Origin: Pseudonocardia sp. HH130629-09
Lineage (GTDB): Bacteria > Actinomycetota > Actinomycetes > Mycobacteriales > Pseudonocardiaceae
DNA length: 64,000 bases
Direction of reading: 5' to 3'
Assembly: GCF_001294645.1 (NCBI RefSeq)
Contig: NZ_CP011868.1
Span: forward strand, 2,356,001 to 2,420,000
Part shown: piece after piece, positions 19,306 through 25,897 of the stretch
How the letters are laid out: the number at the start of each line of letters is the position of its first letter
Numbering within the stretch: the first letter of the stretch is position 1
Position numbers and translations under genes: made by a program
Notes under the pieces: model-generated
Told to the model about the DNA's origin: nothing
The model's input: only the letters and a program-made list of their open reading frames with translations
The model's database searches: none

Positions 19306-19610
19306 CGGTCGATCATCCTCCAGGCTTGATGGTCTCCATCAAACCCGGGACGAGACAGAGCTCGCCGCTTACCACCGTGACGAGGCGGCCCGCCAGGACC
19401 GGCTCGCGGACTCGTCGCGTCCCGTGCTCCTCGACGACTACACCGCCGACGGCGTCGGCAGCTCACCGCTCTGCCGTGCGGCGGACGACGTCCGGCTGGG
19501 CCCGCTCACCGCCGCCGGGCCGGAGTGCGACGACGACCCGTGGATCGCCGGGCAGATCGACGACGCGATGCGCCGCGGCGGCGTCGATCGTTCCGTCGGC
19601 TGACCCGGAT

Positions 19611-20270
19611 CTACGGCTCGAGCACCGTCAGCCCCAGCGCCGCGCAGATCGCGCTCGCCTGGGTGGGGGAGACGATCGCCCCGCGCAGCTCACGGGGGGT
19701 GTCCGGGGTGACCTCGCCGAGGTCGCAGCCCCGTAGGTCGGCACCGTCGAGGCGGGTCGAACGCAGCACCGTGCCGCGCAGCCGGCACCGCTCGAACCGG
19801 ACGTCGCGCAGGTCGGCGCCCGACAGGTCGGCCTCGGAGAGGTCGCAGTCGGCGACCCGCAGCCCGCGCATCGCGACATCGCGCACGTCCGCCAGCTGCA
19901 GCGAGCAGTCGTCCAGCACGAACGAGGTCGTCAGCCCCCGCAGACCGCGCAGGACCGTGCCGATCATCCGGCAGCCGGTGAACCGGGTGTCGCCGAGGGT
20001 CGCCCCGGCCAGCCGGGCCCCGGACAGGTCCACCCCGCTCAGCACGGCGTCGGTCAGGTCGGCCTCGCGCAGGTCGGCGCCCGCCAAGGAGGTGCCGGAG
20101 ATCCGTGCCCGGTCCAGCCGCACACCGCGGAGGTCGGCGCCCGCGAGCGAGCCGCCCCGCAGGACCAGCCCGGCGAGGTCGGTCTCGCGCAGGTCGGCCT
20201 CGTCCAGGCGCGGCGCGTCCACCTCGCCACCGGCACGAGCCGCCGCGACGAGCTCGGCCTCCGTCGTCAC
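19611..20270 (-). CDS. Pentapeptide-repeat protein
   Basis: A 219-residue protein built of A(D/N)LXX repeats (for example LDEADLRETDLAGLVL, GADLREADLTDAVLSG, LSEADLSGADLRDV), which fold as a right-handed quadrilateral beta helix. It ends with PRELRGAIVSPTQASAICAALGL, a non-repeat tail also seen in Qnr/MfpA-like proteins that mimic DNA and protect gyrase; that role is only a possibility here. Start GTG at 20270 (VTTEAELVAAARAGG); GTG codons at 20276 and 20279 are alternatives. It converges on the split GRHR gene with 7 bp between stops. Confidence 0.83.
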   Translation of the reverse strand: MTTEAELVAAARAGGEVDAPRLDEADLRETDLAGLVLRGGSLAGADLRGVRLDRARISGTSLAGADLREADLTDAVLSGVDLSGARLAGATLGDTRFTGCRMIGTVLRGLRGLTTSFVLDDCSLQLADVRDVAMRGLRVADCDLSEADLSGADLRDVRFERCRLRGTVLRSTRLDGADLRGCDLGEVTPDTPRELRGAIVSPTQASAICAALGLTVLEP

Positions 20271-20296
20271 CGCCACCACGGCGACAGCCTGGCAGG

Positions 20297-21250
20297 TCAG
20301 CGTGCGGCAGGGGCGTCCGGGCCCACCGGAAGGCACTGCACCGGGCGCGGGTGCTCCGGATCCAGTGCGTTGAACACGTGCTGGAGAGCGACCGGGTCGA
20401 ACGCGACGGCGACGTGCTCGGCGAGGTCGGTCGGGCACCCGTCCTGCAGGACGATGTTGTGCGCCCCGTCCATCAGGCCCGAGGTGTAAGGGACGACCAG
20501 CTCGTCGTAGCGGGTGAGGATCATGGTGTAGTCGACGCCGTCGGCGCGCGGCCCGCCGTCGGAGTTCATCCGCTCCAGGAAGTCCGAGCCGCGCAGGAAC
20601 TGCCGGCAGGACACACACAGCGGGTCCAGGACGAGGTCGACGGCCGGGCCGAGGCCCAGCTGCTGACCGGTGCGGTTGAGGAAGTCCAGGCCTGCGACGG
20701 TCGTGCCGTCCCACAGCGGGGTCATGCCGACGTAGCGCTCGACCTTGTCGGCACCGCCGAGGAACCGGACGTAGTAGTTCGGCATCAGCGAGCCCTCGGA
20801 GTGCCCGACGATGTCGACCTTCGCCGCTCCGGTGGCGCTGCGGACCCGGTCGACGAACACGGCGAGCTCGGCGGCGCTGTCCTCCATCGGCGCCAGGCCT
20901 CCGACCTGGGTCAGCGGCGGCGGTGCGAGGGGATTGCGGCCATAGGTCAGCGAGAACACGCAGTAGCCGCGCTCCGCCAACCGGGGGGCCATGTAGCTCC
21001 AGTTGTTGGCCTGGTTGGCCAGTAGGCCGTGCGCGAGCACGACCGGGTTCGGGTGCGCTGCCGACGGCCGGCAGCTCCAGTCGTTCGACCCGGGCGGGGG
21101 CGGGTCGAGCAGGTCGGTCAGCGAGGCGACCGGTGCAGGCTGTGGCGTCGCCTGGGCCGGGGGCACCAGCGCGAGGCCGACCGTGCAGACCGCCACCGCG
21201 ATCGAGACGACCGCCGCCCACCTGCGTCGATCGATGCCCTGTCGAGTCAC
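20297..21250 (-). CDS. Secreted triacylglycerol lipase / esterase, class 2 lipase type
   Basis: A 317-residue alpha/beta hydrolase with an N-terminal signal (RRRWAAVVSIAVAVCTVGLALVPPAQA), so exported. The fold shows the oxyanion region PVVLAHGLLANQANNW, the nucleophile elbow GHSEGS, an Asp region (TRYDELVVPY) and a late His (AEHVAVAF). This layout matches actinobacterial extracellular lipases of the class 2 group. Four Cys in pairs could form disulfides. GTG at 21250 is the start. It lies 26 bp upstream of the pentapeptide gene on the same strand and may be cotranscribed with it. Confidence 0.85.
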   Translation of the reverse strand: MTRQGIDRRRWAAVVSIAVAVCTVGLALVPPAQATPQPAPVASLTDLLDPPPPGSNDWSCRPSAAHPNPVVLAHGLLANQANNWSYMAPRLAERGYCVFSLTYGRNPLAPPPLTQVGGLAPMEDSAAELAVFVDRVRSATGAAKVDIVGHSEGSLMPNYYVRFLGGADKVERYVGMTPLWDGTTVAGLDFLNRTGQQLGLGPAVDLVLDPLCVSCRQFLRGSDFLERMNSDGGPRADGVDYTMILTRYDELVVPYTSGLMDGAHNIVLQDGCPTDLAEHVAVAFDPVALQHVFNALDPEHPRPVQCLPVGPDAPAAR

Positions 21251-21347
21251 GAGCCGCCTCCTCGGGTGCCGTCGTCACCGGATCAACGACCACGCCGAGG
21301 GGAGGTTGCTGACCGTCACCCGACAGGGCCGTCCGGGGGAGGAGCGG

Positions 21348-21779
21348 CTACTCCGTCCGATCCGGTTCGGCACGCCCGTTCGGCTCTGTGGCCGTGTCCT
21401 GCCGGGGCACCTGGTCCTGGCGCGGTCGTCCGCCGCGGCGCATGTTGCCGTTGGTGGTCCGCCGGGTCGGATCCACCAGGCGCTTCCACTTCGCCTGGGC
21501 CGCCTGGCGGCTCGACAGCTGGGCCTGCACGGCGTCGGCGACCTCCTTCCACGTCATGCCCCCGGCCCGCAGGGTGCGGATCAGGTCGCGCTCGTAGTAG
21601 TCGGCCAGCCGGCGCATCTCCTGCACCAGGGCGTACCAGGCGGCGGCCCCGTCGTGGGTGAGGACGCCGTCGGCGGCGCGCTCCTTCATCCCGTCCATCT
21701 GCTGGGTGATGGACTCCCGCTTCTTCGCGATCGACGGATCGGCCCGTTCCAGCCAGCGCTGCGCTTCCTCGTACCTCAC
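21348..21779 (-). CDS. Small putative DNA-binding protein
   Basis: A 143-residue hydrophilic protein without a named family that I recognise. The stretch GGMTWKEVADAVQAQLSSRQAAQAKWKRL looks like the short HTH found in actinobacterial proteins of the type G-X-S-W-X-E-I-A-X-A-L-X-X-S-R-Q-A-A. The N-terminal half is helical (AKKRESITQQMDGMKERA) and the C-terminal 35 residues are charged and disordered. The GTG start at 21779 lies 4 bp from a perfect TCAATG-TTT-CATTGA palindrome, so it may be leaderless and autoregulated. Function otherwise unknown. Confidence 0.6.
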   Translation of the reverse strand: MRYEEAQRWLERADPSIAKKRESITQQMDGMKERAADGVLTHDGAAAWYALVQEMRRLADYYERDLIRTLRAGGMTWKEVADAVQAQLSSRQAAQAKWKRLVDPTRRTTNGNMRRGGRPRQDQVPRQDTATEPNGRAEPDRTE

Positions 21780-21783
21780 GGGG

Positions 21784-21798
21784 TCAATGTTTCATTGA
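21784..21798. promoter_or_regulatory. TCAATG-N3-CATTGA palindrome, copy 1
   Basis: TCAATG-TTT-CATTGA is a perfect palindrome (7-bp arms if flanking G and C are counted) directly before the GTG of the small HTH gene. Two further copies occur at 23988 and 24499. Confidence 0.6.
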
Positions 21799-21799
21799 C

Positions 21800-22199
21800 G
21801 GAACCCTGAGGTCAACCGTTGGGCGACCCCGGCGTGTCGCCGGGGAACCGACGGCCACGGCGACACGGCCGCCCCATCGGATCGGGGCCGGCCGGCGTGA
21901 CAGTGGAGGGAACCGCGGCCACGCCCGGCCGCACGGTCGGCGGGTTACCGGGACACGGTCCGGGCCGGACGACAGGGGAAGGAGCGGGCAGGACCGGCGC
22001 CGTCACGGCGAGGCCACACCCGGGGTCACCAGACCCGGGTCCCCGGCGGGCGCCGCCGGGGACGTTCTGTATCGCCCTGAGGTGCCCCGTACGACTCCGT
22101 GCACGGCGTCGGGCGGGGGAGTGCGCCCCGCGGAAGGACACGGGCGGAGGTCCCGAGCCCGCCGGGGTGGGTCGCGGCCCTACCGCGTGGACGGGACGG
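21800..22199. other. Intergenic stretch with two strong hairpins
   Basis: No convincing gene. It holds two perfect hairpins: 21827-21845 (8-bp arms CCCCGGCG/CGCCGGGG, loop TGT) and 22039-22063 (11-bp arms, loop GCG) followed by GTTCTGT. The second could terminate transcription of either strand, most usefully leftward transcription from the oxidoreductase gene. Confidence 0.5.
22039..22063 (-). terminator. Probable intrinsic terminator after the oxidoreductase gene
   Basis: An 11-3-11 perfect stem (arms GTCCCCGGCGG and CCGCCGGGGAC) lies about 140 bp beyond the stop at 22200. There is no strong T run, as is common in actinobacteria. Confidence 0.5.
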
Positions 22200-23150
22200 T
22201 CACGGGACGAGCACGAGCTTGCCGCCGGTACGGCGGGACAGGCTGAGCGAGGCCGCGTCCTGGACGCGGTCGAAGGTGTAGGTGCCGGCGACCGGAACGG
22301 CCAGGACGCCCTCGCCCGCGAGCCGGGCGATCCCGTCCATCAGGTCGTAGCGCATCGCGGTGCTGGTCCGGACGCCCAGCTCGGATGCGGCGGCGAAGTC
22401 CGACACGGTGAGGACACGGTCAGCGACTCCGGTCAGCTCGATCAGGGCCGGCAGCGAGCCGCCTGCCGGGCTGGGGCGGTCGGCGCGGTCTATCCGCCCC
22501 CCGGTCGGCGTGGCGTCCAGCGCGCGGTCCACCGGCCCCCGGGCCAGCTGGCGGACGCGCGCGACCATTCCCTCCCCGTAGGGCGTGACCCGGGCGCCGA
22601 CCTGTTCCAGGGCGGCAGTCCGGGTCGGCCCGGCCGTGGCGACCACTCGCAGACCCCGGTGCCGTGCGAGGCGCACGGCCGTCTCGCCCACGGTGGTGCC
22701 CGCGCCGTGGACGAGCAGCAGCTCGCCCGGCCGGACACCGAGGTCGTCGAGCGCACGCCACGCGGTCTCGGCAGCCACCGGCAGCGCGGCGGCCTGCTCG
22801 GCGGTGACCCCCTCGGGAACGGGTGCCCAGGCCGGCATGAGCGTGTACTCGGCGGCGCCGGCCGTCGGACCGTCGAAGCAGGCCGGGCCGAACACACGGT
22901 CTCCGATGCGGACGTCGTGGACTCCCGGGCCGAGCGCGTCGACGGTCCCCGCCACCTCCAGGCCGAGGCCACGGGGCAGAACCGGGAGGACGTCGGCGAG
23001 CAGGCCGTCCGCGAGATGCCAGTCGGCCGGTGTCAGCCCGCAGGCCTGCACGGAGATCCGGATCCGGCCGGGGCCCGGCTCGGGCCGGGCGACCTCGGCG
23101 AGCACGATCACGTCCGGGGAGCCGAACCTGTGGAACTGCAGAGCTCTCAT
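22200..23150 (-). CDS. NADP-dependent zinc-less oxidoreductase, quinone reductase-like (MDR family)
   Basis: A 316-residue medium-chain dehydrogenase/reductase. It has the GroES-like N-terminus (MRALQFHRFGSPDVIVLAEV, CGLTPADWHLADG, GLEVAGTVDALGPGV) and a Rossmann domain with LLVHGAGTTVGETAVRLARHRG. The catalytic zinc ligands of alcohol dehydrogenases are absent, so it resembles QOR-type reductases acting on quinones or enones. Its start (ATG 23150) is divergent from a TetR gene with two related palindromes in between, indicating inducible control by that regulator. Confidence 0.87.
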   Translation of the reverse strand: MRALQFHRFGSPDVIVLAEVARPEPGPGRIRISVQACGLTPADWHLADGLLADVLPVLPRGLGLEVAGTVDALGPGVHDVRIGDRVFGPACFDGPTAGAAEYTLMPAWAPVPEGVTAEQAAALPVAAETAWRALDDLGVRPGELLLVHGAGTTVGETAVRLARHRGLRVVATAGPTRTAALEQVGARVTPYGEGMVARVRQLARGPVDRALDATPTGGRIDRADRPSPAGGSLPALIELTGVADRVLTVSDFAAASELGVRTSTAMRYDLMDGIARLAGEGVLAVPVAGTYTFDRVQDAASLSLSRRTGGKLVLVP

Positions 23151-23167
23151 GACGGCCCCTCAGTGAT

Positions 23168-23180
23168 AACAGCACCTGTT
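23168..23180. promoter_or_regulatory. Operator-like palindrome AACAG-CAC-CTGTT
   Basis: A perfect 5-3-5 palindrome in the divergent promoter between the oxidoreductase and TetR genes. It shares the core ACAG-N3-CTGT with the longer palindrome at 23199. Confidence 0.65.
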
Positions 23181-23198
23181 GTCACCAACGATAGCAGG

Positions 23199-23219
23199 CG
23201 ACGACAGTGCCTGTCGTCG
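23199..23219. promoter_or_regulatory. Long perfect palindrome, probable TetR operator
   Basis: Arms CGACGACAG and CTGTCGTCG surround TGC, a perfect 9-3-9 dyad ending 13 bp before the TetR start. Size and position are typical of a TetR-family operator. Confidence 0.72.
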
Positions 23220-23232
23220 TATCCTGACGGGT

Positions 23233-23835
23233 ATGCCGCGCTGGGAATCCGACGCACAGGGCCGGCTCGAACGCGCGGCCCTGGACCTGTTCGAGACCCA
23301 CGGGTTCGACCGCACCTCGGTCGCGCAGATCGCGGACGCCGCAGGCCTCAAGGAGCGCTCGTTCTACCGCTACTTCCCCGACAAGCGGGAGGTCCTCTTC
23401 GCCGGCGGGGAGATCGAGGCGCACCTCGTCGAGCAGATGGAGGCGGCCGACCCCGGTCTGGCGCCGATCGACGTGCTCCTGTCCGCGCTGGGGAGCGCCG
23501 AGGGGCTCCTCCGCCCGCGCGGGTACCTCCGGCGCCGCGGGAGGGTGATCGCGGCCAACCCGGCGCTGGCCGAGCGCGATCTGATCAAGCTCGCCGACAT
23601 CGCCGAGGCACTGGCCCCGGCTCTCGAACGCCGGGGTGTCGACCCCGGCACGGCGCGCTTCCTCGTCGATGTGGTCCTGGCGATCCACCGGCGAGCCGTC
23701 TCCCGCTGGCTGGCCGAGGAGGACGCCACACTCGCCGAGCTCATGGCCGAGGCCACCGCCGAGCTGCGTGCGGCGATGGCAGCACCGCCTCGGACGTCCC
23801 CCGGGCCGCCCGAGGACGGCGGCGGATCGTCGTAG
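23233..23835 (+). CDS. TetR-family transcriptional regulator
   Basis: A 200-residue repressor. The N-terminal helix-turn-helix is ERAALDLFETHGFDRTSVAQIADAAGLKERSFYRYFPDKREVLF, the standard TetR form; the rest is the ligand-binding helical domain, with a Pro/Gly-rich tail. ATG at 23233 (MPRWESDAQG) was chosen because the two palindromes lie upstream of it; the open frame reaches further but through operator sequence. It probably represses itself and the divergent oxidoreductase until a toxic quinone or electrophile binds. Confidence 0.9.
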   Translation: MPRWESDAQGRLERAALDLFETHGFDRTSVAQIADAAGLKERSFYRYFPDKREVLFAGGEIEAHLVEQMEAADPGLAPIDVLLSALGSAEGLLRPRGYLRRRGRVIAANPALAERDLIKLADIAEALAPALERRGVDPGTARFLVDVVLAIHRRAVSRWLAEEDATLAELMAEATAELRAAMAAPPRTSPGPPEDGGGSS

Positions 23836-23987
23836 CACCTCCGCCGCGGAGGAGCCGGCGCGATCCTCGACCACCGCCGGAGCCGATCCACCGCCCGCTC
23901 GGCGGCGGGATCTCGGGTCCCGCCGGCCCCCGGGGTCCTTCCTGTGGTGTGTCCGGACGGTGCCCGAGCAGTCTCGGCCTCTTCATG

Positions 23988-24002
23988 TCAATGGAGCGTT
24001 GA
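23988..24002. promoter_or_regulatory. TCAATG-N3-CATTGA-type palindrome, copy 2
   Basis: TCAATG-GAG-CGTTGA, one mismatch; the arms extend to TGTCAATG/CGTTGACA. TTGACA, a -35-like hexamer, is present on both strands. Confidence 0.5.
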
Positions 24003-24498
24003 CACGTTCTGATCGTCATCCGAACAACGACCACAGACCTGCCAGGACGACGCCCAGGACAGGGAGGCGGTACTCAGGCCAGGAGAGACCGAGCCCGTGA
24101 TGGGGCCGGGTGGACCCGAGCCGGGCTGCGGGGGAGCGGGGGCCTGCCCGCCGGCACCGGAGGCCCGTAGCGGTGCGCTCGGCGCGCCCGGTGGCTCGTC
24201 GAGTACCTCCGTGTGGTGCCGGACGGTCCAGGAGCCGTTCAGGACGCCCTGAACGGCGCTGTACGGGCCCCGGGGCCGCCGCCGGGTCATAGGAGCACTG
24301 TCGTTGCCGCAGCCCCCGCGGCGCTCTCTCATCCCTCGCTGCCGGCGGGATGCGCCGTGGGACAGACCGGTACGCCACAACGTCCGCCGGGTGCGAGGGG
24401 AGCCGGCCCATCCAGACGTCGGTTGTCCTCCAGTGACAGGACCGGGTCCCGGCTGTCGGCCCCGGCTCGCTCCACCGGGCCAGCGCTCCTCCTCTGGA

Positions 24499-24513
24499 GC
24501 AATGAATCATTGA
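24499..24513. promoter_or_regulatory. TCAATG-N3-CATTGA-type palindrome, copy 3
   Basis: GCAATG-AAT-CATTGA, one mismatch in the outer base. It is followed by CACGTTCT exactly as copy 2 is. Confidence 0.5.
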
Positions 24514-24592
24514 CACGTTCTCGTGGTCAGCGAAACGACGACACATAACCCGCCTCGACCACCGAGCCGGCCGCTCGCCGGGGGAGCAGCGA

Positions 24593-25048
24593 TCAGATCA
24601 GGGAGAGGCTGAACCCGTCGTGGGTCCGGGTGAACCCGAGCCGCTCGTAGAACCGGTGGGCGTCGGTCCGGGACCGGTCGGAGGTGAGCTGGACGAGCAC
24701 CGCGCCACGACGGCGGGCCTCGTCGACGGCGTACCGGACCATGGTCGCCCCGAGACCGTCGCCGCGCCGGGACGCGGCCACCCGGACGGCCTCGATCCGG
24801 GCCCGCAGCGCACCCCGGCGGGCCAGCCCCGGGAGCAGCGTGAGCTGCAGGGTCCCGACCACCGTGCCCTCGTCGTCGGCGACCAGGAGCAGGTGCCGGG
24901 GGTCGCCGTCGACCTCGGCGAACGCGGCGAGGTAGGGAGGCAGGTCGTCCGGGGTCTCCCGGGTGGCGCCGAGCGGGTCGTCGGCCAGCAGCGCGACGAC
25001 GGCGGGGACGTCACGGGCCGTGGCCCGGCGCAGGACGGGTGTGGGCAC
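24593..25048 (-). CDS. GNAT-family N-acetyltransferase
   Basis: A 151-residue acetyl-CoA-dependent acetyltransferase. Start VPTPVLRRATARDVPAVVALL; the acetyl-CoA site is in VAASRRGDGLGATMVRYAVDEARRRG (the R-X-X-G-X-G/A type loop), followed by the beta bulge VLVQLTSDRSRTDAHRFYERLGF, a strong GNAT signature. The substrate cannot be read. GTG at 25048 has AGAGG about 8 bases upstream. It is divergent from the ABM-domain protein. Confidence 0.88.
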   Translation of the reverse strand: MPTPVLRRATARDVPAVVALLADDPLGATRETPDDLPPYLAAFAEVDGDPRHLLLVADDEGTVVGTLQLTLLPGLARRGALRARIEAVRVAASRRGDGLGATMVRYAVDEARRRGAVLVQLTSDRSRTDAHRFYERLGFTRTHDGFSLSLI

Positions 25049-25181
25049 GGTGGGACCTCTCGACACGGAACGACACGGAACGGAACGACGGGGGAGCGGC
25101 TGCGGGGATCGGGCTGCCCGGAGAGTGTCCCGGAGTGATGTCGTGCGGCCGGACTGGGCGTCCGCCGGGGGAGCGGTCACC

Positions 25182-25844
25182 ATGGCCGGCATGTCCACCG
25201 ACACCCACGACCGGGCCGACGGCACCACCCCCGCCGCCGCGTCCGCTCCCGCACCGGCCGGCGGCGACCCCGTCACGGTCTCGTTCACCCGTCGCGCCGA
25301 CCCCGGTCACGCCGCGGAGATGACGGCCTGGATCCGCGCCGGCCTGCTCATGGCCGAAGGGTTCCCCGGCTTCCTCGGCGGCGGCTGGGTCCGCAGCCGC
25401 GACGGCTCCGACGAGTGGCACATGCTGGCCCGCTTCGACTCCCCGGAGTCGCTCGGGCGCTGGGAGGCCAGCCCGGAGCGTCGCTGGTGGCTCGGCTCCG
25501 CCCAGGGCCTGGCCGAGATGACCAGGGCCGAGCGCCGCACCGGCATCGAGGGCTGGTTCGACCAGCCCGCCGCGGTCGAGACCGCGGGCCCGCCCCAGAT
25601 CACCCCGCCGCGCTGGAAGCAGGCGACGACGATCTGGCTCGTCTTCTTCCCGATGAACCTGCTCGCCACGGTGACCCTCGGCGCGCTAATCGCCGACTGG
25701 CCCGTCGTGCCGCGGCTGGCGGTGACGACGATCGTCCTGACCCCGGTCATGGTGTACGTGATGCTGCCCTGGATCACCCGGGTGCTGGAGTGGTGGCTGC
25801 AAGGCCGTCGGTTCCGCGACCGGCACCACGTCCCGGTGGGCTGA
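25182..25844 (+). CDS. Antibiotic biosynthesis monooxygenase (ABM)-domain protein with C-terminal membrane helices
   Basis: A 220-residue two-part protein. Residues about 30-125 are an ABM fold (VTVSFTRRADPGHAAEMTAWI, GFPGFLGGGWVRS, EWHMLARFDSPESLGRWEAS). Two hydrophobic helices follow near the C-terminus (IWLVFFPMNLLATVTLGALI and LAVTTIVLTPVMVYVMLPWI). Soluble ABM proteins are small oxygenases or heme-degrading enzymes; this membrane-anchored arrangement is known in actinobacteria but unassigned. ATG at 25182 has GGGGGAG at good spacing; 25191 is the alternative. It ends 53 bp before the arabinosyltransferase. Confidence 0.8.
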   Translation: MAGMSTDTHDRADGTTPAAASAPAPAGGDPVTVSFTRRADPGHAAEMTAWIRAGLLMAEGFPGFLGGGWVRSRDGSDEWHMLARFDSPESLGRWEASPERRWWLGSAQGLAEMTRAERRTGIEGWFDQPAAVETAGPPQITPPRWKQATTIWLVFFPMNLLATVTLGALIADWPVVPRLAVTTIVLTPVMVYVMLPWITRVLEWWLQGRRFRDRHHVPVG

Positions 25845-25897
25845 TCACCCCTGGGGGCTCCCCGGATCACGCGGAGCGAGGCCGCTACCGTCGTTCG

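Larger units (their letters stand above)
18032..19357 (-). mobile_element. Complete IS3-family insertion sequence, 1326 bp
   Basis: Both ends start TGTC and share GTCCCGGGTT in imperfect inverted repeats of about 28 bp (left 18032-18059, right 19330-19357). The flanking bases GAG at 18029-18031 and 19358-19360 are a 3-bp target duplication, the size usual for this family. Inside are orfA and orfB in the IS3 arrangement on the minus strand. All parts needed for transposition look intact. Confidence 0.95.
17648..19603 (+). pseudogene. Third GRHR-type exported protein, split by an IS3-family element
   Basis: The 5' part (17648-18031) codes MSGRHRRPRTTPGRLALFG, a hydrophobic helix and an Ala-rich helical region ending at Glu128. 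The 3' part (19361-19603) continues in the same frame: LAAYHRDEAARQDRLADSS, then RLGPLTAAGPECDDDPWIA and a TGA at 19603. Removing 18032-19360 (the element plus one copy of GAG) restores a 208-residue frame exactly. The intact protein would be a small exported, helical protein with no recognised domain. The join being perfect means the insertion is recent or the 3' part has not yet drifted. Confidence 0.8.
23836..24592. other. 757-bp stretch without a clear gene, carrying two repeat motifs
   Basis: The only coding hint is on the minus strand from an ATG at 24290: MTRRRPRGPYSAVQGVLNGS, then a Pro-rich stretch; in the next frame it would end in a hydrophobic tail WPEYRLPVLGVVLAGLWSLFG at 24016. 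That would be a small tail-anchored protein with one frame break, and confidence is low. The stretch is flanked by two related sequences of about 45 bp (23987-24031 and 24498-24542), each with the TCAATG-type palindrome followed by TTGACACGTTCT. Confidence 0.4.

Noticed and set aside
21812..22141. Minus-strand frame of 109 codons
   Set aside because: Composition is Arg/Pro/Gly-rich, third-position bias is poor and it spans two strong hairpins.
23987..24542. Flanking 45-bp repeats as ends of a transposon
   Set aside because: They are direct, not inverted, only partly alike, lack a target duplication and enclose no transposase; operators are a simpler reading.
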